A DNA stretch of 56,019 bases from Planctomycetota bacterium (GTDB lineage Bacteria; Planctomycetota; SZUA-567; H5-PLA8), in the NCBI GenBank assembly GCA_023150555.1, contig JAKLKQ010000044.1:1-56019 (forward strand). The letters run 5' to 3'. Position numbers and translations under genes: made by a program. The stretch's first letter is position 1; every line of letters starts with the position of its first letter. The notes beneath the pieces were generated by a model that saw nothing but the letters and a program-made list of their open reading frames with translations, was not told where the DNA came from and did not search any database. This document shows positions 1 through 9,409 of the stretch, piece after piece.

Positions 1-555
1 AATGCCCTCGTTGCGAGCCAACTCCTTCAGGAAGTCCTCGTACTTCTGACCGCTGTCCCGGCGAACGATGCTCCGCATGGCGGCATTGGCGACCAGCGTC
101 GTCGAATCCACGCCCACCGTCTTGCCCTTCAGCAATTTGGCCTTGGCCAGGACGATCAGCGCCCAGCGGAAGACCTGCTTGTGCGTACGCAAGTCCAGAC
201 GATTGCGGATCACCGATAGCGTCGAATGGTCCGGCGGCATCTCCGTCAGCGCGTAGCCCAAGAAATAACGCAAGCCCAGGGAGTCCGCGCAGCGCCAGGC
301 AATGCCGCGCTCCGAATCCAACCCCTCGAAGTACCCGATCATCAGCATGCGAAAGTACACGCCCGGCGGGATGCTGGGGCGGCCACCGGATTTGTAGAAC
401 CTCGCGCACCGCCGCTCTACGAAGGCATCGAACCCGTGTTCCTTCAACACCTTGTTGAGCTGCTCATAAAAAGGATGACCTTCGGGACGCGCCAGGTCCT
501 GCGTCGCGATCCAAAACTCGGACTGCCGGTCTTCTGGCTGCTTGCGCATGCTCAT
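1..555 (-). CDS. IS1182/IS5-like transposase, N-terminal part (cut by window edge)
   Basis: The reading frame stays open from the ATG at 555 to the first base of the window (185 codons), so the C-terminus lies outside. The start MSMRKQPEDRQSEFW and the segment GGRPSIPPGVYFRMLMIGYF are typical of the DUF772 N-terminal domain of IS1182/IS5-group DDE transposases. D150 in VGVDSTTL would be the first catalytic acid; the second Asp and the Glu are beyond the edge. The enzyme would move its own element by cut-and-paste or copy-out transposition. A second ATG at 549 is possible. A candidate terminal repeat lies behind the start at about 611-631. Base composition is lower in GC than the core genes further right, as is the neighbouring ClC gene. 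Whether the element is intact cannot be judged. Confidence 0.85.
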   Translation of the reverse strand, partial: MSMRKQPEDRQSEFWIATQDLARPEGHPFYEQLNKVLKEHGFDAFVERRCARFYKSGGRPSIPPGVYFRMLMIGYFEGLDSERGIAWRCADSLGLRYFLGYALTEMPPDHSTLSVIRNRLDLRTHKQVFRWALIVLAKAKLLKGKTVGVDSTTLVANAAMRSIVRRDSGQKYEDFLKELARNEGI

Positions 556-610
556 CGTTGCTGCCCTTTGGCCGCCCCCGCTCCCAGGTATCGGCTAACC
601 CTTTCCGCTC

Positions 611-631
611 CCTTTTTCAACGGGCTGCTAG
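611..631. repeat. Candidate terminal inverted repeat of the insertion sequence
   Basis: The string TTTTTCAACGGGCTGCTAG just outside the transposase start resembles the ends of many IS elements that carry this transposase type (a TTTTTCAACNGGCTGCTA-like end). The matching left end would be outside the window, so this rests on recall of the family and not on a visible pair. Confidence 0.35.
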
Positions 632-671
632 GCAATACTATGAACGTACTTGGCCCTTGTTCCCGAATTAC

Positions 672-1958
672 CTAGCCCATCGCTGTCATCGGCGTTCCAG
701 ATTCGTCTCCATCGACTTCTTTACGCGATCGCTGGCTTCTCAACATCGTAACTTCCGTTGTAAGCAGCATCGAAACCACAGCCGCAAGTATCGTTGTCGG
801 AATCAGGTTCAGCCCCGCCATATGAGTGACGACCAAGGTGGAGCCCAAAGGCGTTTTGGTTACACCGGTGTTGATGGCCACCATGAGGCATGCCATCAGA
901 ACCGTCTCGTTGCTTCCGGGAAGAACCGCATGTACCGCGCTGGCCAACGCCGCTCCTACGAAAAACAGCGGAATGATAAATCCTCCGCGCCAGCCGGAGC
1001 AGATGGTCAGGGAGGTGCCGAGGAACTTGGCCATTGCTGCGAGCAACATAAGCGTCAAAAGGCCCGGACCAGAAACTATATTCTGGATCTGAGCCTCGCC
1101 GAAGGTCAGCGCATAGGGCGACACAAAGGCCAAAAGTCCAAGGCAAATTCCTCCAATCGCCGGGCGAATGATCAGAGGAACCCGCAAGAACAGACCGCGC
1201 AGAATGCCGTTGAAGGAAGTAAACGCTATGGCGACCAAGGCTCCAACTACGCCTGCTCCAAGCGCCCATGCCAAGTCCACGGATTGAAGTGGCTTCATTG
1301 CAGGGAAGACCCAGACCGGACTCAGTCCGATGCCAGTGGCAAGGACAAACGTAGCGTAGCCGCAAAGGGCGCCCACCAAGGCTGGTATCAACGCCTCGTA
1401 ATACTCCAGGCCCCGACGATGAAGGATTTCCAATGCAAAAATGGCCGCTCCCAGGGGAGCGCCAAAGAGGACCGTGAACCCGGCAGCCATCCCGGTGATG
1501 GTTAGAATGCGCTTGTGGCGAACATCCATCGCCAGCCAATCCGCCGCACGGGTACCCCAGGTTCCCGTCGTCTGGACCAAAGGGGCTTCAGGGCCAGCCG
1601 CGCCTCCCGAGGCGATGCACAGCAAGGATATCGGTATGAGCGAGCGGAGTTCCCGCCGCGCCGGTCTTCCCCCAAGCACGTGGATATTGTCAACAAGGAG
1701 ATCCATTTCGCCGGGATTACCCAAGCGACTCATGAGTATGCCTGCCAGCAGGCCGATCCCCGCCAAGAGAGCCAAGTGGGCCGATGTCGACCAACTGGCT
1801 GGGCCAAGCCAGCCCTCAAGAAGCCGCAGCGCGTACAGATAGGCTGCGCCGGCCAGACTTCCAGCCACCCCGATACCCAACACGGGCCAAAGCAGGTGAC
1901 GGACTTCAAGAATGGAAGAAGGCGGCAGGAAAAGAGGGATTGGGTCTTTCTTGGCCAT
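672..1958 (-). CDS. ClC-family chloride channel/transporter
   Basis: This is a polytopic membrane protein of 428 residues with about ten to twelve hydrophobic segments, the normal size of a bacterial ClC without CBS domains. It would move chloride across the inner membrane, as a channel or in exchange for protons. GGAAGPEAP near residue 124 aligns with the GREGP selectivity-filter motif and keeps the gating glutamate (E124), although the Arg and second Gly are changed. GWRGGFIIPLF corresponds to the GxFxP motif. The first motif (GSGIP) is degenerate, reading as LGNPGE. I chose the ATG at 1958 because AAAGGA lies nine bases upstream; a GTG ten codons earlier (1988) has no such site. It points towards the transposase gene and its GC is lower than that of the core genes. 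Confidence 0.88.
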   Translation of the reverse strand: MAKKDPIPLFLPPSSILEVRHLLWPVLGIGVAGSLAGAAYLYALRLLEGWLGPASWSTSAHLALLAGIGLLAGILMSRLGNPGEMDLLVDNIHVLGGRPARRELRSLIPISLLCIASGGAAGPEAPLVQTTGTWGTRAADWLAMDVRHKRILTITGMAAGFTVLFGAPLGAAIFALEILHRRGLEYYEALIPALVGALCGYATFVLATGIGLSPVWVFPAMKPLQSVDLAWALGAGVVGALVAIAFTSFNGILRGLFLRVPLIIRPAIGGICLGLLAFVSPYALTFGEAQIQNIVSGPGLLTLMLLAAMAKFLGTSLTICSGWRGGFIIPLFFVGAALASAVHAVLPGSNETVLMACLMVAINTGVTKTPLGSTLVVTHMAGLNLIPTTILAAVVSMLLTTEVTMLRSQRSRKEVDGDESGTPMTAMG

Positions 1959-2512
1959 TTTCGAGGGTCCTTTAGCGATCACCGTCACAAATCCGGATCA
2001 CCAGGCAAATCGGGAACATACTCCTCACCCAGTCCAGAAACGGATGGGCTAACGAACATGTAGGACACGCCGGTGATGTCCATAAAGACTGGAGTAACGG
2101 CAACGGCGAAGGAAGGCAAGCATTGCTGGCGCTGGCTCAATGAGTACTGATTGAGTCCCTCCCATTGCGCCGACGCAGAACGCTGTCGGGCATCCGACAA
2201 CTGCCGCCGCCTTCAAAATCGCCCCCAGTACGTTTTCGGCCCTGGCCATCCTCGGCATCCAAGCGCCGGCCCGACCACCCAAACTGCCCCTCGCCCGCCC
2301 CCTGTTTCCATCAAAAACAGCACCCCCTAACAAAAGCCGTCCCTAATTTTGTGTGCTGCCCTCCTCAACTGCTTCTACCTTCCTGCATCTACCCCGCGTG
2401 TGCGTGTGCTCGTGGTGTGCTCTGACAGGGATACATTAACCATACATAGACCATACATTACCCTGCATTTCTGGGACAGAAATCTTGTGTTTGGGCGAGA
2501 TGCGAAAATGAC
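1959..2512. other. Intergenic stretch without a convincing gene
   Basis: About 550 bases between the ClC gene and the tRNA terminator. Short minus-strand frames exist (for example 2049-2333), but none has a ribosome site, recognisable domain or the strong third-position GC of the window. The segment 2436-2466 is AT-rich with two close copies of ACCATACAT. It may hold remnants of older mobile DNA. Confidence 0.5.
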
Positions 2513-2566
2513 ATAACAAAAGGCCCCGAAAGAGGTTGTCGCGCTGGAAGCGTCCTCTTTCGGGGC
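2513..2566 (-). terminator. Rho-independent terminator behind the tRNA genes
   Basis: A perfect 13-bp inverted repeat (GCCCCGAAAGAGG at 2523-2535 and CCTCTTTCGGGGC at 2554-2566) is followed on the minus strand by CTTTTGTTAT. It lies 10 bases beyond the tRNA-Asp gene and would end a tRNA-Val to tRNA-Asp transcript. Confidence 0.85.
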
Positions 2567-2575
2567 TTGGATTTC

Positions 2576-2652
2576 TGGCGGGCCAGACGGGACTCGAACC
2601 CGCAACCCTCGGATCGACAGTCCGATACTCTAACCAATTGAGCTACTGGCCC
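2576..2652 (-). tRNA. tRNA-Asp (GTC)
   Basis: The minus strand folds into a complete cloverleaf. The acceptor stem GGGCCAG pairs with CTGGCCC, the discriminator is G, the T-loop reads GGTTCGAGTCC, and the anticodon loop CTGTCGA carries GTC. The 3' CCA is encoded (complement of TGG at 2576-2578). Length is 77 bases with CCA. It is transcribed after tRNA-Val and followed by a terminator. Confidence 0.95.
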
Positions 2653-2678
2653 GCCGTATTCGGTTGTCAGGTGTTAAC

Positions 2679-2752
2679 TGGGCGATGCTGGGCTCGAACC
2701 AGCGACCTCCTGCTTGTAAGGCAGGCGCTCTAGCCAGCTGAGCTAATCGCCC
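2679..2752 (-). tRNA. tRNA-Val (TAC)
   Basis: The minus strand forms a standard cloverleaf of 74 bases. The acceptor stem is GGGCGAT with ATCGCCC, the D arm TAGCTCAGCTGG, the anticodon loop CTTACAA with TAC, the T arm GGTTCGAGCCC and the discriminator A. CCA is not encoded (the next bases read GTT), unlike the neighbouring tRNA-Asp. The pair is probably co-transcribed. Confidence 0.95.
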
Positions 2753-3001
2753 GCTTACTCCCACGCGCACGTCCCAGCGTCTGCGAGGGAGAAACGTCTA
2801 TAGCATGGATTCTATGGCGTGCAAGGTGCCTTTCAAGGGCCCGAACCAGGCCCTCTAACCAGTAGAAGGCAAAGAAGTTACAGAGACTCAGGCCAGGAGC
2901 AAAGAAGGCGCTCCGGGGACGCATAGTGCGGATGCGTCTCCCTGCGCACTGCCCACAAGAGCGGCTGGCGGAGAACCCGCCCCCTTATATAGGGGCGTGC
3001 A

Positions 3002-6000
3002 TCAGTCTTCGATGCCCAGGCGCATCTCGTCGGCGATGGCGCGGACGTCAGGCGCGTACATGGCTTCGACCTTGGCCGGCAGCGCGTGGAAGACGCCGGG
3101 GATCTCGGCGCGCAGCTTGTAGCGCAGCGTGTGCTCACCCTGGCGCAGCCAGGTCGCGAAGAAAGCCACCTTGGTGTCGCGCAGTTCCATGTTCGAGCAC
3201 AGCCCGCCAGCATAGCTCGACCCCGAGACCAAATCCACGGGCTCGCAGCCGGCCGGCTTGAAGTCCTCGATGATCACGTACTCGTAGTCATTCGGCGCCT
3301 TGAGGTTCAATTCGACCTCGATCTGGTCGCCACTCTTGAGCTTCGCGCCCATCTCCAGGGGCGTCTTCGTCCAGGTGAGTTCCTTGGTCTCGACCTCCTC
3401 GCCCTTCGCGTTCTTCACTTTCTTGAAGACCTGCTTGGGCGAGAGCTTGAAGTACTTGCGCACGATGCCGATCTCGTTGCCGGCGCCCTTGATCTCGGCT
3501 TCCTTGGTGAAGAACGAGAGGTGCGCGCTGAAATAGAGCGCGCCCGGACCGTCCTTCTTGATGGTGAGTTTTCGCGCGCCGTCGGGGATGTCGCTGCCCC
3601 TCACGACGTAGCGGTTGTCGAAGGTAAAGAAGTTCTCTTTGGTCACGGTGACCTTCTTCTCCCCCAGCCCGTCGAAATCGATGGTGACGGTGTACTCGGG
3701 ATTGGTCTCGCCGGTGGCCTTCATGTAGTCGGCCAGCGCGTAGACGGTCATGGCCGTGTCCTTGGTGCTGTGCCAGCGGTAGCCGCGGCGCTGGTTGAGC
3801 AGGTACTTCACCAGTTTGGGCCCGCGCTCGCTCTTAGGCTCGAAAGCCGCCAGCGCCTTCAGCGTCCAGGCGTTGGATTCGATCGAGTTGTTGTACCAGT
3901 ACCACCAGTGCGCCTGCGGGGTCTCGATCCAGGAGACGCCGGCCTCGGCGTCTTCCTTGATGTACTGCGTCAGATTCTCGTAGGCCGTCTGGGCGCGAGC
4001 GTCGGCGAGTTGCTTCAGCGTCAGCGCCAGCAGCGCCTTGCCGTACGCGTTCAGCTTGTCACGGCCTTCCCAGATCACGCTCAGGGCCTTGTCGTCCTTG
4101 ATCTTGTCCAGCGAGAGCACGTACGACGCGTAGGTCTCCTGCTCCAAGCCGTAGGAGCCGCGGTTCTTGAGGTAGTCCTTTTCCTTGTGCATTCGGGCCA
4201 CGGCGCCGCGCAGGAAATTCAGGCCGCGCTGGCGCGCGTTCTCGTCCAGGCCCGGCACGCCGGCGCGCTTGGCCGTCTCCAGCCCGTAGAGCACATAGGC
4301 GGTCATGTTGGGGTTCGACGTATCGTTGCGCCACCAGCCCCAGCCGCCGTCGCCGTTCTGGATGCTGTACAGACGCCGCAGTCCCGCCAGGACGATGCCG
4401 TCGAGCTTACTCGAGTCGAAGATGGGCGAATTGAGGTAGCCGATCTTCTCCAGCTCGCGGGCCGTCAGGTCCTTGCGCTTCTTGCGCAGGTCTTCGAGGT
4501 TCAGGCCCATGTCCTTCAAGGTCGCCTGCACGACAACAGCGGGCAGGAAGCGGCTCATGGTCTGCTCGCAGCAGCCATATGGGTAATCGATGAGGTAGGG
4601 CAGCGCGTCAAGCATCGCGCCGGCCAGGGACGGGCTGAGCGTCACGCGCAACTCGCTGGCGTCGGGGTTGCGCTCCTTCGGGATCTCGAAGGTCAGCGTC
4701 CGGGTGCCCATCTGGTCGGGCAGGAAAACGCCGTTCTGGGCCAGGAACTTCTCCGCGCCGTGCACCAGCGCGGGGAAGGTCATCGTCATCGCGTCGCTTT
4801 CCTCGTCCGTCAGCGCCTTCACCGTGATGCGCGGCAGGCCGTCGCGCAGGACCTTCACGCGCCAGTCCAGGCGGCGCTCGCCGCCGGCGGGCACTTCGAC
4901 GTCCAGCGTCCGCGGCGTATCGCAGCCCAGCACATCCGCAGGCCATTCGATCTCGCAGCGGACATTTTTGCTCGTCTTGAGGTAGTTGTGGACGTTGGCG
5001 CTGACGACCACCTCGTCGGTCTCGACGAAGAAGCGCGGCGCCTGCAGCCGCACGAGCAGGTTCTTGGTGGTAACGACGCTGGCCGTGGTGCTGCCCACCT
5101 GCGTGGCGGGCGTAACGCCGTAGACGTTGCCCTTCCAGGTCGTGAGGCTGTCGGGGAAGGTCACCTCCAGCGTGGCGGTGCCGTCGGCGCCCGTCAGCAG
5201 GACCGGCGCCCAGGCGGCCGAGTCGGCAAAGTTGCTGCGGATCTCGGGCTCCGCCATTCCACTGTCGCCATTCTTGTCGCCGCCGACATCGCCTTTGGCA
5301 TCGGCCTGCTTCGCGGCCCTCCTTAACGACTCGTTCTCCCCTCTCGGTTCCGCAGCGGCCGGGGCAGCCGGCATGGCTGCGCCCACCTTCTCTTCGCTTT
5401 TCAACGCGCCATCGGCCATTTCGCGGTCGGCGTTCTTGCGTTTTCCGAAGGCGTTGGCCATGCCCTCGCCTCCGCCGATGCCCTGCGCCTCGTCCCACGC
5501 GCGGCCCCAGGAGCCCCAGTAGTCCGGCGGGTAGCCGTAGAGTTCCTTGAACTGCTGGCGCCCCGGATGCTGAACATTGTGGTAGCCGTAGCTGACCTGG
5601 TGCGAGGAGTTGATCTGCAGGCGCGAGTACCTGCGCTGCCCGAAGAAGAAGGTCTTGATCTCAGGCGCCAGCTCCCGCTGGATGTACAAGGTCGAGGCGT
5701 CGAAGAGCGAGAAGGCCAGTTCGGTCTGCACGGGCTGGCCCTTGTGGTCCAGCGCCTTGAACGTGAAGGTCCCCTTCTCGCCCGGCCGGTACTCGGGCTT
5801 GTTCGCCGCGACGCTCAGGTCCAGGAAGTTGCGTGCCGGCGGCGCGAAGAGTTCGCGGGTCTCCTTGAACAGCTGTCCGTCGCGGAGCATCGCGGCCTGG
5901 ACGAAAAAGTTGGGCATGTGCCGCTTCTCGATCTTCACGTCCAGGACCTTCGACTTCGACGGCAGGTGCAGGACGGTGAAGTTGTCGAGGTCCCCGCCGA

Positions 6001-9000
6001 TGTCGTAGGCCAGGACCACGTAAGCGTCCGGGTAGTTGGCGTTGATCATCAGGTGCGCGACCTCGCCTTCCTCGTAGCTGCGCTTGTCGCTGATGATCTC
6101 CAGGTCGCGGAATCGATAGTGCCGCGCGTCGAAGTCCTCGTCGCGGATCCACACCACCGTGTTGCCTTCCACCTTCGTCTGCCACGCGTCCTGGGCCTCG
6201 AAGGCGAACTTGTACTGTCCCGCCTCGGCGATGCTCTGCTCGACCAGCGCGCGGCCTTCGGCGTCGGTCTCGATCTCGCGCTTTGCGACCTCGGTCTCCT
6301 GCATCTGGTCGTTCTTCGCGCCGCCGTAGGCGATCTTGGTAACCGTCAGCGTGCCCTTGGTCTTCACGGGCGCCTGGTCTGGCGTCATCGCCGCGAGCTC
6401 CAGCTTCACCTTGTCGCCGGGGCGGTAGAAGTTCTGCTCCGGGTTCAGCGCGACGAAGAACTGGTTGCGCGTGACGGTGACTTGCCCCGAACCGGTGATG
6501 GTGCGCCGGCTGGCGTCGGTGACCTCGGCCTCGATCTGGAAGCGGTGGTCCTGGTCGGGGAAGCGCTTAGCCAGTTCTGCAGTGTCGAAGCTCACCTCCA
6601 CGCTGCCGTCGGCGCCGATCTCCGCGGTCTGGTCCAGGATCAGCTCGCGGCCGGCGGCCGGGCGGTTCCACCAGCGCCACGGGCCGCCCCACCACTCCAT
6701 GGGGTACTTGCAGCATCCGTAGCCTTCGCCGTACAGCCAGTCGTAGCGTCCCGCGGGCTGGTAGTAGAGCGTGTAGGGCGTGCGGAAGACGCGGTAGACG
6801 ACCTTCGCGTCGGTCACCGGCGCGCCGAAATAGTACTTCGCAACTACTTTGGCCTTAACGGTTTCGCCGATCTTGGCCTGCGCGGAGGCGGTGTCGATCT
6901 TGACTTCAAACTCGGGCTTCTTGTACTCCTCGACACGGAAGCTGATGTTGCCATAGGCGACCTGGCGCTGGCCGTCCTTCGCCGTGAGCATCAGCCGGTA
7001 CATGCCGAGCGCCGGCTCCTTGGGGAGCAGGAGCTTGTCGTTGAGCGTCCCGTTCTCGTTCAGCGTGAGGTCGCGCTCGTAGAGCTTGCTGCCCTTCGGG
7101 TCCGTGATGACGGCGTGCAACTTCTTGATGGGCGAGAGGTTGTACTCGCCGCGCTGCTGCATGCGCAGCGTGGCCTTGAAGTGCACAGTCTGGTCGGGGC
7201 GGTAGACGGGCCGGTCGGTGGTCGCGTAGACACGGTGGGCTTGCACGTCTGCCTCGCGGCGGTTGTAGGCCCACGAGTCGTGGGTCAGCGCGTAGCGCGA
7301 GCCCGTGAACGCGAACGCCTGTAAGTTGTAGCTGTCCCTGGCGTTAGGCTTGTGCTCGAAGAGTCCCAGTTCGCCGCTCTTGACCTTCGTCACGGTGTGG
7401 CGGTAGCTGCGGTCCTCCCACCAGTTCTCCATCAGCGTGACGTCGACGCCTTCTTCGGGCTTGCCGGTGACGGCGTTGGCGACGGAAAAGAGCACGCGCC
7501 CGCCGATGTCGATCCGCGTGATGGCCAGGTCGCTGACGACTGCGAGTTGGCGCACGGTGATGCCGCCGCCCTGGGCCTCGATCAGGTACGCGCCGAAGTC
7601 CTTCAGCGGCACGTCGGTCTCGTCGTTGACGGGCTTAAAGTCCTTCGCGTCCTTGGTTTGCAGGCCCCACGCCGCGACCTGCGCGCCGCGGAAGCGCGTG
7701 GCGCGGTCGCCCCTCCAAAGAGCGTTGATCATCTCGTCGTAGTCGTTGTTGGTGCGGCCTTTGACATCGGCGATCACATCCTCGAGCTTCACCGCGTGGA
7801 CGGTGAGCTTCACGTCGGGCACGTTGCGCGAGGAGACCTTGAGCTTGAAGCCCTGGCCGGGCAACTGCGGGCCCTTTTGCTCCAGGCTCAGCTGCGGAAA
7901 ACGGATCTCCTGGATCTGGTTGGCGGCGTCGTTTTTCCAGCGGCACTGCGGGAACTTCATCGCCACCTCTTCATACGCGGCAATGGCTTCGACGAACGAA
8001 CCGCGCTCGCCGAGCGTCAAGCCCAGGGCGTACTGCGCATCGGGCGCGCTCGCCGACTTGGCGTACTCGGCGACGACGCGCTTCAGAATCGTGACGGGGT
8101 CATAGGCTGCGGGCACCTTGGCGTGCCAGGCGGTCTTGAGGTACATCGCGCGGCGGTAGAGCGCCAATCCCGCGGCGTCCTTCGCCTCGCCCGGGTCGAG
8201 CTTCTCGATCTCCTCGAGCAGAAAGAGGATCTTCTGGCGCGAAGAAAGGTCAGCGGCGTAAGCCTTTACGGGCTCGTAGAGCTTCGGGTCCTCGGCGGCG
8301 GGCTCCTTGCCCTCGGCTTCCTCTGCCATGCCGCGCCAGTGCCGGTGGCGGCGCCAGCGCCACTCGCCGTTGCTGCCGTCGCGCGTCAGGTAACCCGCGA
8401 GGTCGAAAGCGTTTGCGATGGTCTCGAAAGGCAGGTCCTTGAGGTCCTGCGCGCTTAAACCCTCGGGCTTCGCCTGGAACTTCAGGAACAGTTCGCGCGC
8501 CTTCTCCGCGAGTTCGATCGACGCCTTGCGGTCCTCCTGTTCCAAGTGAACGTAGGTCCAGCCGCCCTTGTGCTCGCCGCGCACGACCTCGCCGCCCTCG
8601 TCCTTGCGGTAGCCCCAGTGCGGCATCGAGTCCGTGATGGCGGCCTTGAGCGTCAGGCCGCGCGGCTCCCAAATCGTTCCAGCGTTGGACTTTAGGAAGC
8701 GGTCGCTGGCGTCGGTCGCCGCCTGCCACTGGCCCAGTTTCTGGTAGCAGACGACCAAGCGGTAGCCCGAGAGCGAGCGTTCGGCGAACTTCTCGTCGCC
8801 CTTCAGCACGGCCTCGTAGGCGGCGGCGGCGTCCTTGTAGTTGTGCTTCTCGAAGGCCTCCTGCGCGCGCTTAAAGGCCTCTTCGGGCGTCTCGGCCAGC
8901 GCCCAGATGCCCAGCGCGAAGACGGCCGCCAGGCCCAGAACCGCGGCGCGCCTTCGGACACGCATCTCGTTTCGGGGCGTAGAGTTGGAAGGATTTCGCA

Positions 9001-9001
9001 T
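3002..9001 (-). CDS. Giant secreted alpha-2-macroglobulin-family protein with TPR-like N-terminus and thioester
   Basis: This 1999-residue protein starts at the ATG at 9001, behind an excellent AGGAGA site; the open frame runs 120 codons further upstream without a ribosome site. An export signal (RVRRRAAVLGLAAVFALG, ending ALA-E, no lipobox) is followed by TPR-like helices (FEKHNYKDAAAAYEAVLK, and again near residue 345). An MG2-type domain sits near residue 595 (YATTDRPVYRPDQTVHFKA). A charged, low-complexity bait-like segment at about 1175-1250 precedes the family motif IRSNFADSAAW. The thioester site is YPYGCCEQT near residue 1475, then an alpha-helical thioester-domain region (GGWGWWRNDTSNPNMTAYV). 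Family members trap proteases or form covalent bonds through the thioester. Stand-alone here: there is no penicillin-binding partner gene (pbpC) beside it. A hairpin (2979-2996) lies just behind the stop. Confidence 0.9.
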   Translation of the reverse strand: MRNPSNSTPRNEMRVRRRAAVLGLAAVFALGIWALAETPEEAFKRAQEAFEKHNYKDAAAAYEAVLKGDEKFAERSLSGYRLVVCYQKLGQWQAATDASDRFLKSNAGTIWEPRGLTLKAAITDSMPHWGYRKDEGGEVVRGEHKGGWTYVHLEQEDRKASIELAEKARELFLKFQAKPEGLSAQDLKDLPFETIANAFDLAGYLTRDGSNGEWRWRRHRHWRGMAEEAEGKEPAAEDPKLYEPVKAYAADLSSRQKILFLLEEIEKLDPGEAKDAAGLALYRRAMYLKTAWHAKVPAAYDPVTILKRVVAEYAKSASAPDAQYALGLTLGERGSFVEAIAAYEEVAMKFPQCRWKNDAANQIQEIRFPQLSLEQKGPQLPGQGFKLKVSSRNVPDVKLTVHAVKLEDVIADVKGRTNNDYDEMINALWRGDRATRFRGAQVAAWGLQTKDAKDFKPVNDETDVPLKDFGAYLIEAQGGGITVRQLAVVSDLAITRIDIGGRVLFSVANAVTGKPEEGVDVTLMENWWEDRSYRHTVTKVKSGELGLFEHKPNARDSYNLQAFAFTGSRYALTHDSWAYNRREADVQAHRVYATTDRPVYRPDQTVHFKATLRMQQRGEYNLSPIKKLHAVITDPKGSKLYERDLTLNENGTLNDKLLLPKEPALGMYRLMLTAKDGQRQVAYGNISFRVEEYKKPEFEVKIDTASAQAKIGETVKAKVVAKYYFGAPVTDAKVVYRVFRTPYTLYYQPAGRYDWLYGEGYGCCKYPMEWWGGPWRWWNRPAAGRELILDQTAEIGADGSVEVSFDTAELAKRFPDQDHRFQIEAEVTDASRRTITGSGQVTVTRNQFFVALNPEQNFYRPGDKVKLELAAMTPDQAPVKTKGTLTVTKIAYGGAKNDQMQETEVAKREIETDAEGRALVEQSIAEAGQYKFAFEAQDAWQTKVEGNTVVWIRDEDFDARHYRFRDLEIISDKRSYEEGEVAHLMINANYPDAYVVLAYDIGGDLDNFTVLHLPSKSKVLDVKIEKRHMPNFFVQAAMLRDGQLFKETRELFAPPARNFLDLSVAANKPEYRPGEKGTFTFKALDHKGQPVQTELAFSLFDASTLYIQRELAPEIKTFFFGQRRYSRLQINSSHQVSYGYHNVQHPGRQQFKELYGYPPDYWGSWGRAWDEAQGIGGGEGMANAFGKRKNADREMADGALKSEEKVGAAMPAAPAAAEPRGENESLRRAAKQADAKGDVGGDKNGDSGMAEPEIRSNFADSAAWAPVLLTGADGTATLEVTFPDSLTTWKGNVYGVTPATQVGSTTASVVTTKNLLVRLQAPRFFVETDEVVVSANVHNYLKTSKNVRCEIEWPADVLGCDTPRTLDVEVPAGGERRLDWRVKVLRDGLPRITVKALTDEESDAMTMTFPALVHGAEKFLAQNGVFLPDQMGTRTLTFEIPKERNPDASELRVTLSPSLAGAMLDALPYLIDYPYGCCEQTMSRFLPAVVVQATLKDMGLNLEDLRKKRKDLTARELEKIGYLNSPIFDSSKLDGIVLAGLRRLYSIQNGDGGWGWWRNDTSNPNMTAYVLYGLETAKRAGVPGLDENARQRGLNFLRGAVARMHKEKDYLKNRGSYGLEQETYASYVLSLDKIKDDKALSVIWEGRDKLNAYGKALLALTLKQLADARAQTAYENLTQYIKEDAEAGVSWIETPQAHWWYWYNNSIESNAWTLKALAAFEPKSERGPKLVKYLLNQRRGYRWHSTKDTAMTVYALADYMKATGETNPEYTVTIDFDGLGEKKVTVTKENFFTFDNRYVVRGSDIPDGARKLTIKKDGPGALYFSAHLSFFTKEAEIKGAGNEIGIVRKYFKLSPKQVFKKVKNAKGEEVETKELTWTKTPLEMGAKLKSGDQIEVELNLKAPNDYEYVIIEDFKPAGCEPVDLVSGSSYAGGLCSNMELRDTKVAFFATWLRQGEHTLRYKLRAEIPGVFHALPAKVEAMYAPDVRAIADEMRLGIED

Positions 9002-9409
9002 GGTCAAATCTCCTCGCATAGGGCAGCCTGTCGTGGGGTCTTGGACGCACCAGTGCCGGCGCGGTTGCGCGAAAATTCCGCCGCCGCCGGCGATTTCCGG
9101 CGTCCAAGCAGCACGGCGCGCGGTGCGCTCCGTCATACCGCATCGAGCGCCCGTGTGAGACGGCAGTCCACTATGCGAAACGAGATTCCACGATGCGGAA
9201 CGACCTCGGCACGAAGGGACGAACCTTTTGCGGCGGAGGTTTTCAGAAACATCGTGCAGTGGATTCGAGGGCCAAAAGTCACGGGATTTCGAACGTCCCC
9301 ATGCACCTTGCGAACCCACCGAATTTGCCCTACTTGGTGCATAAGCCATAGGTTTTTGCATCTTAATTGCACGGTGTGCAAATAGGGTTTACGTGAACGA
9401 AGGAACGCC
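9002..9409. promoter_or_regulatory. Divergent intergenic region with a TTGCAC-N3-GTGCAA palindrome
   Basis: About 400 bases separate the macroglobulin gene from the divergent gene at 9410, so promoters for both should lie here. The perfect dyad TTGCACGGTGTGCAA occupies 9367-9381, about 30 bases before the rightward start codon. Similar dyads occur at 11925-11938 and 54651-54665. An operator is possible but unproven. Confidence 0.4.

Noticed and set aside
2049..2333. Short minus-strand frame with a hydrophobic stretch (ILKAAAVVGCPTAFCVGAMG)
   Set aside because: No ribosome site, no family, and overlapping a second frame of similar quality; at best a remnant.
3086..8458. Long plus-strand open frames (over 300-700 codons) opposite the macroglobulin gene
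   Set aside because: They mirror the codon pattern of the minus-strand gene, consist of low-complexity L/V/R/H-rich peptide, and have no domains or ribosome sites; GC-rich antisense artefacts.
9002..9361. Extended N-terminus of the macroglobulin frame (120 extra codons)
   Set aside because: The extra peptide is not signal-like and a strong AGGAGA site with signal peptide marks the start at 9001.
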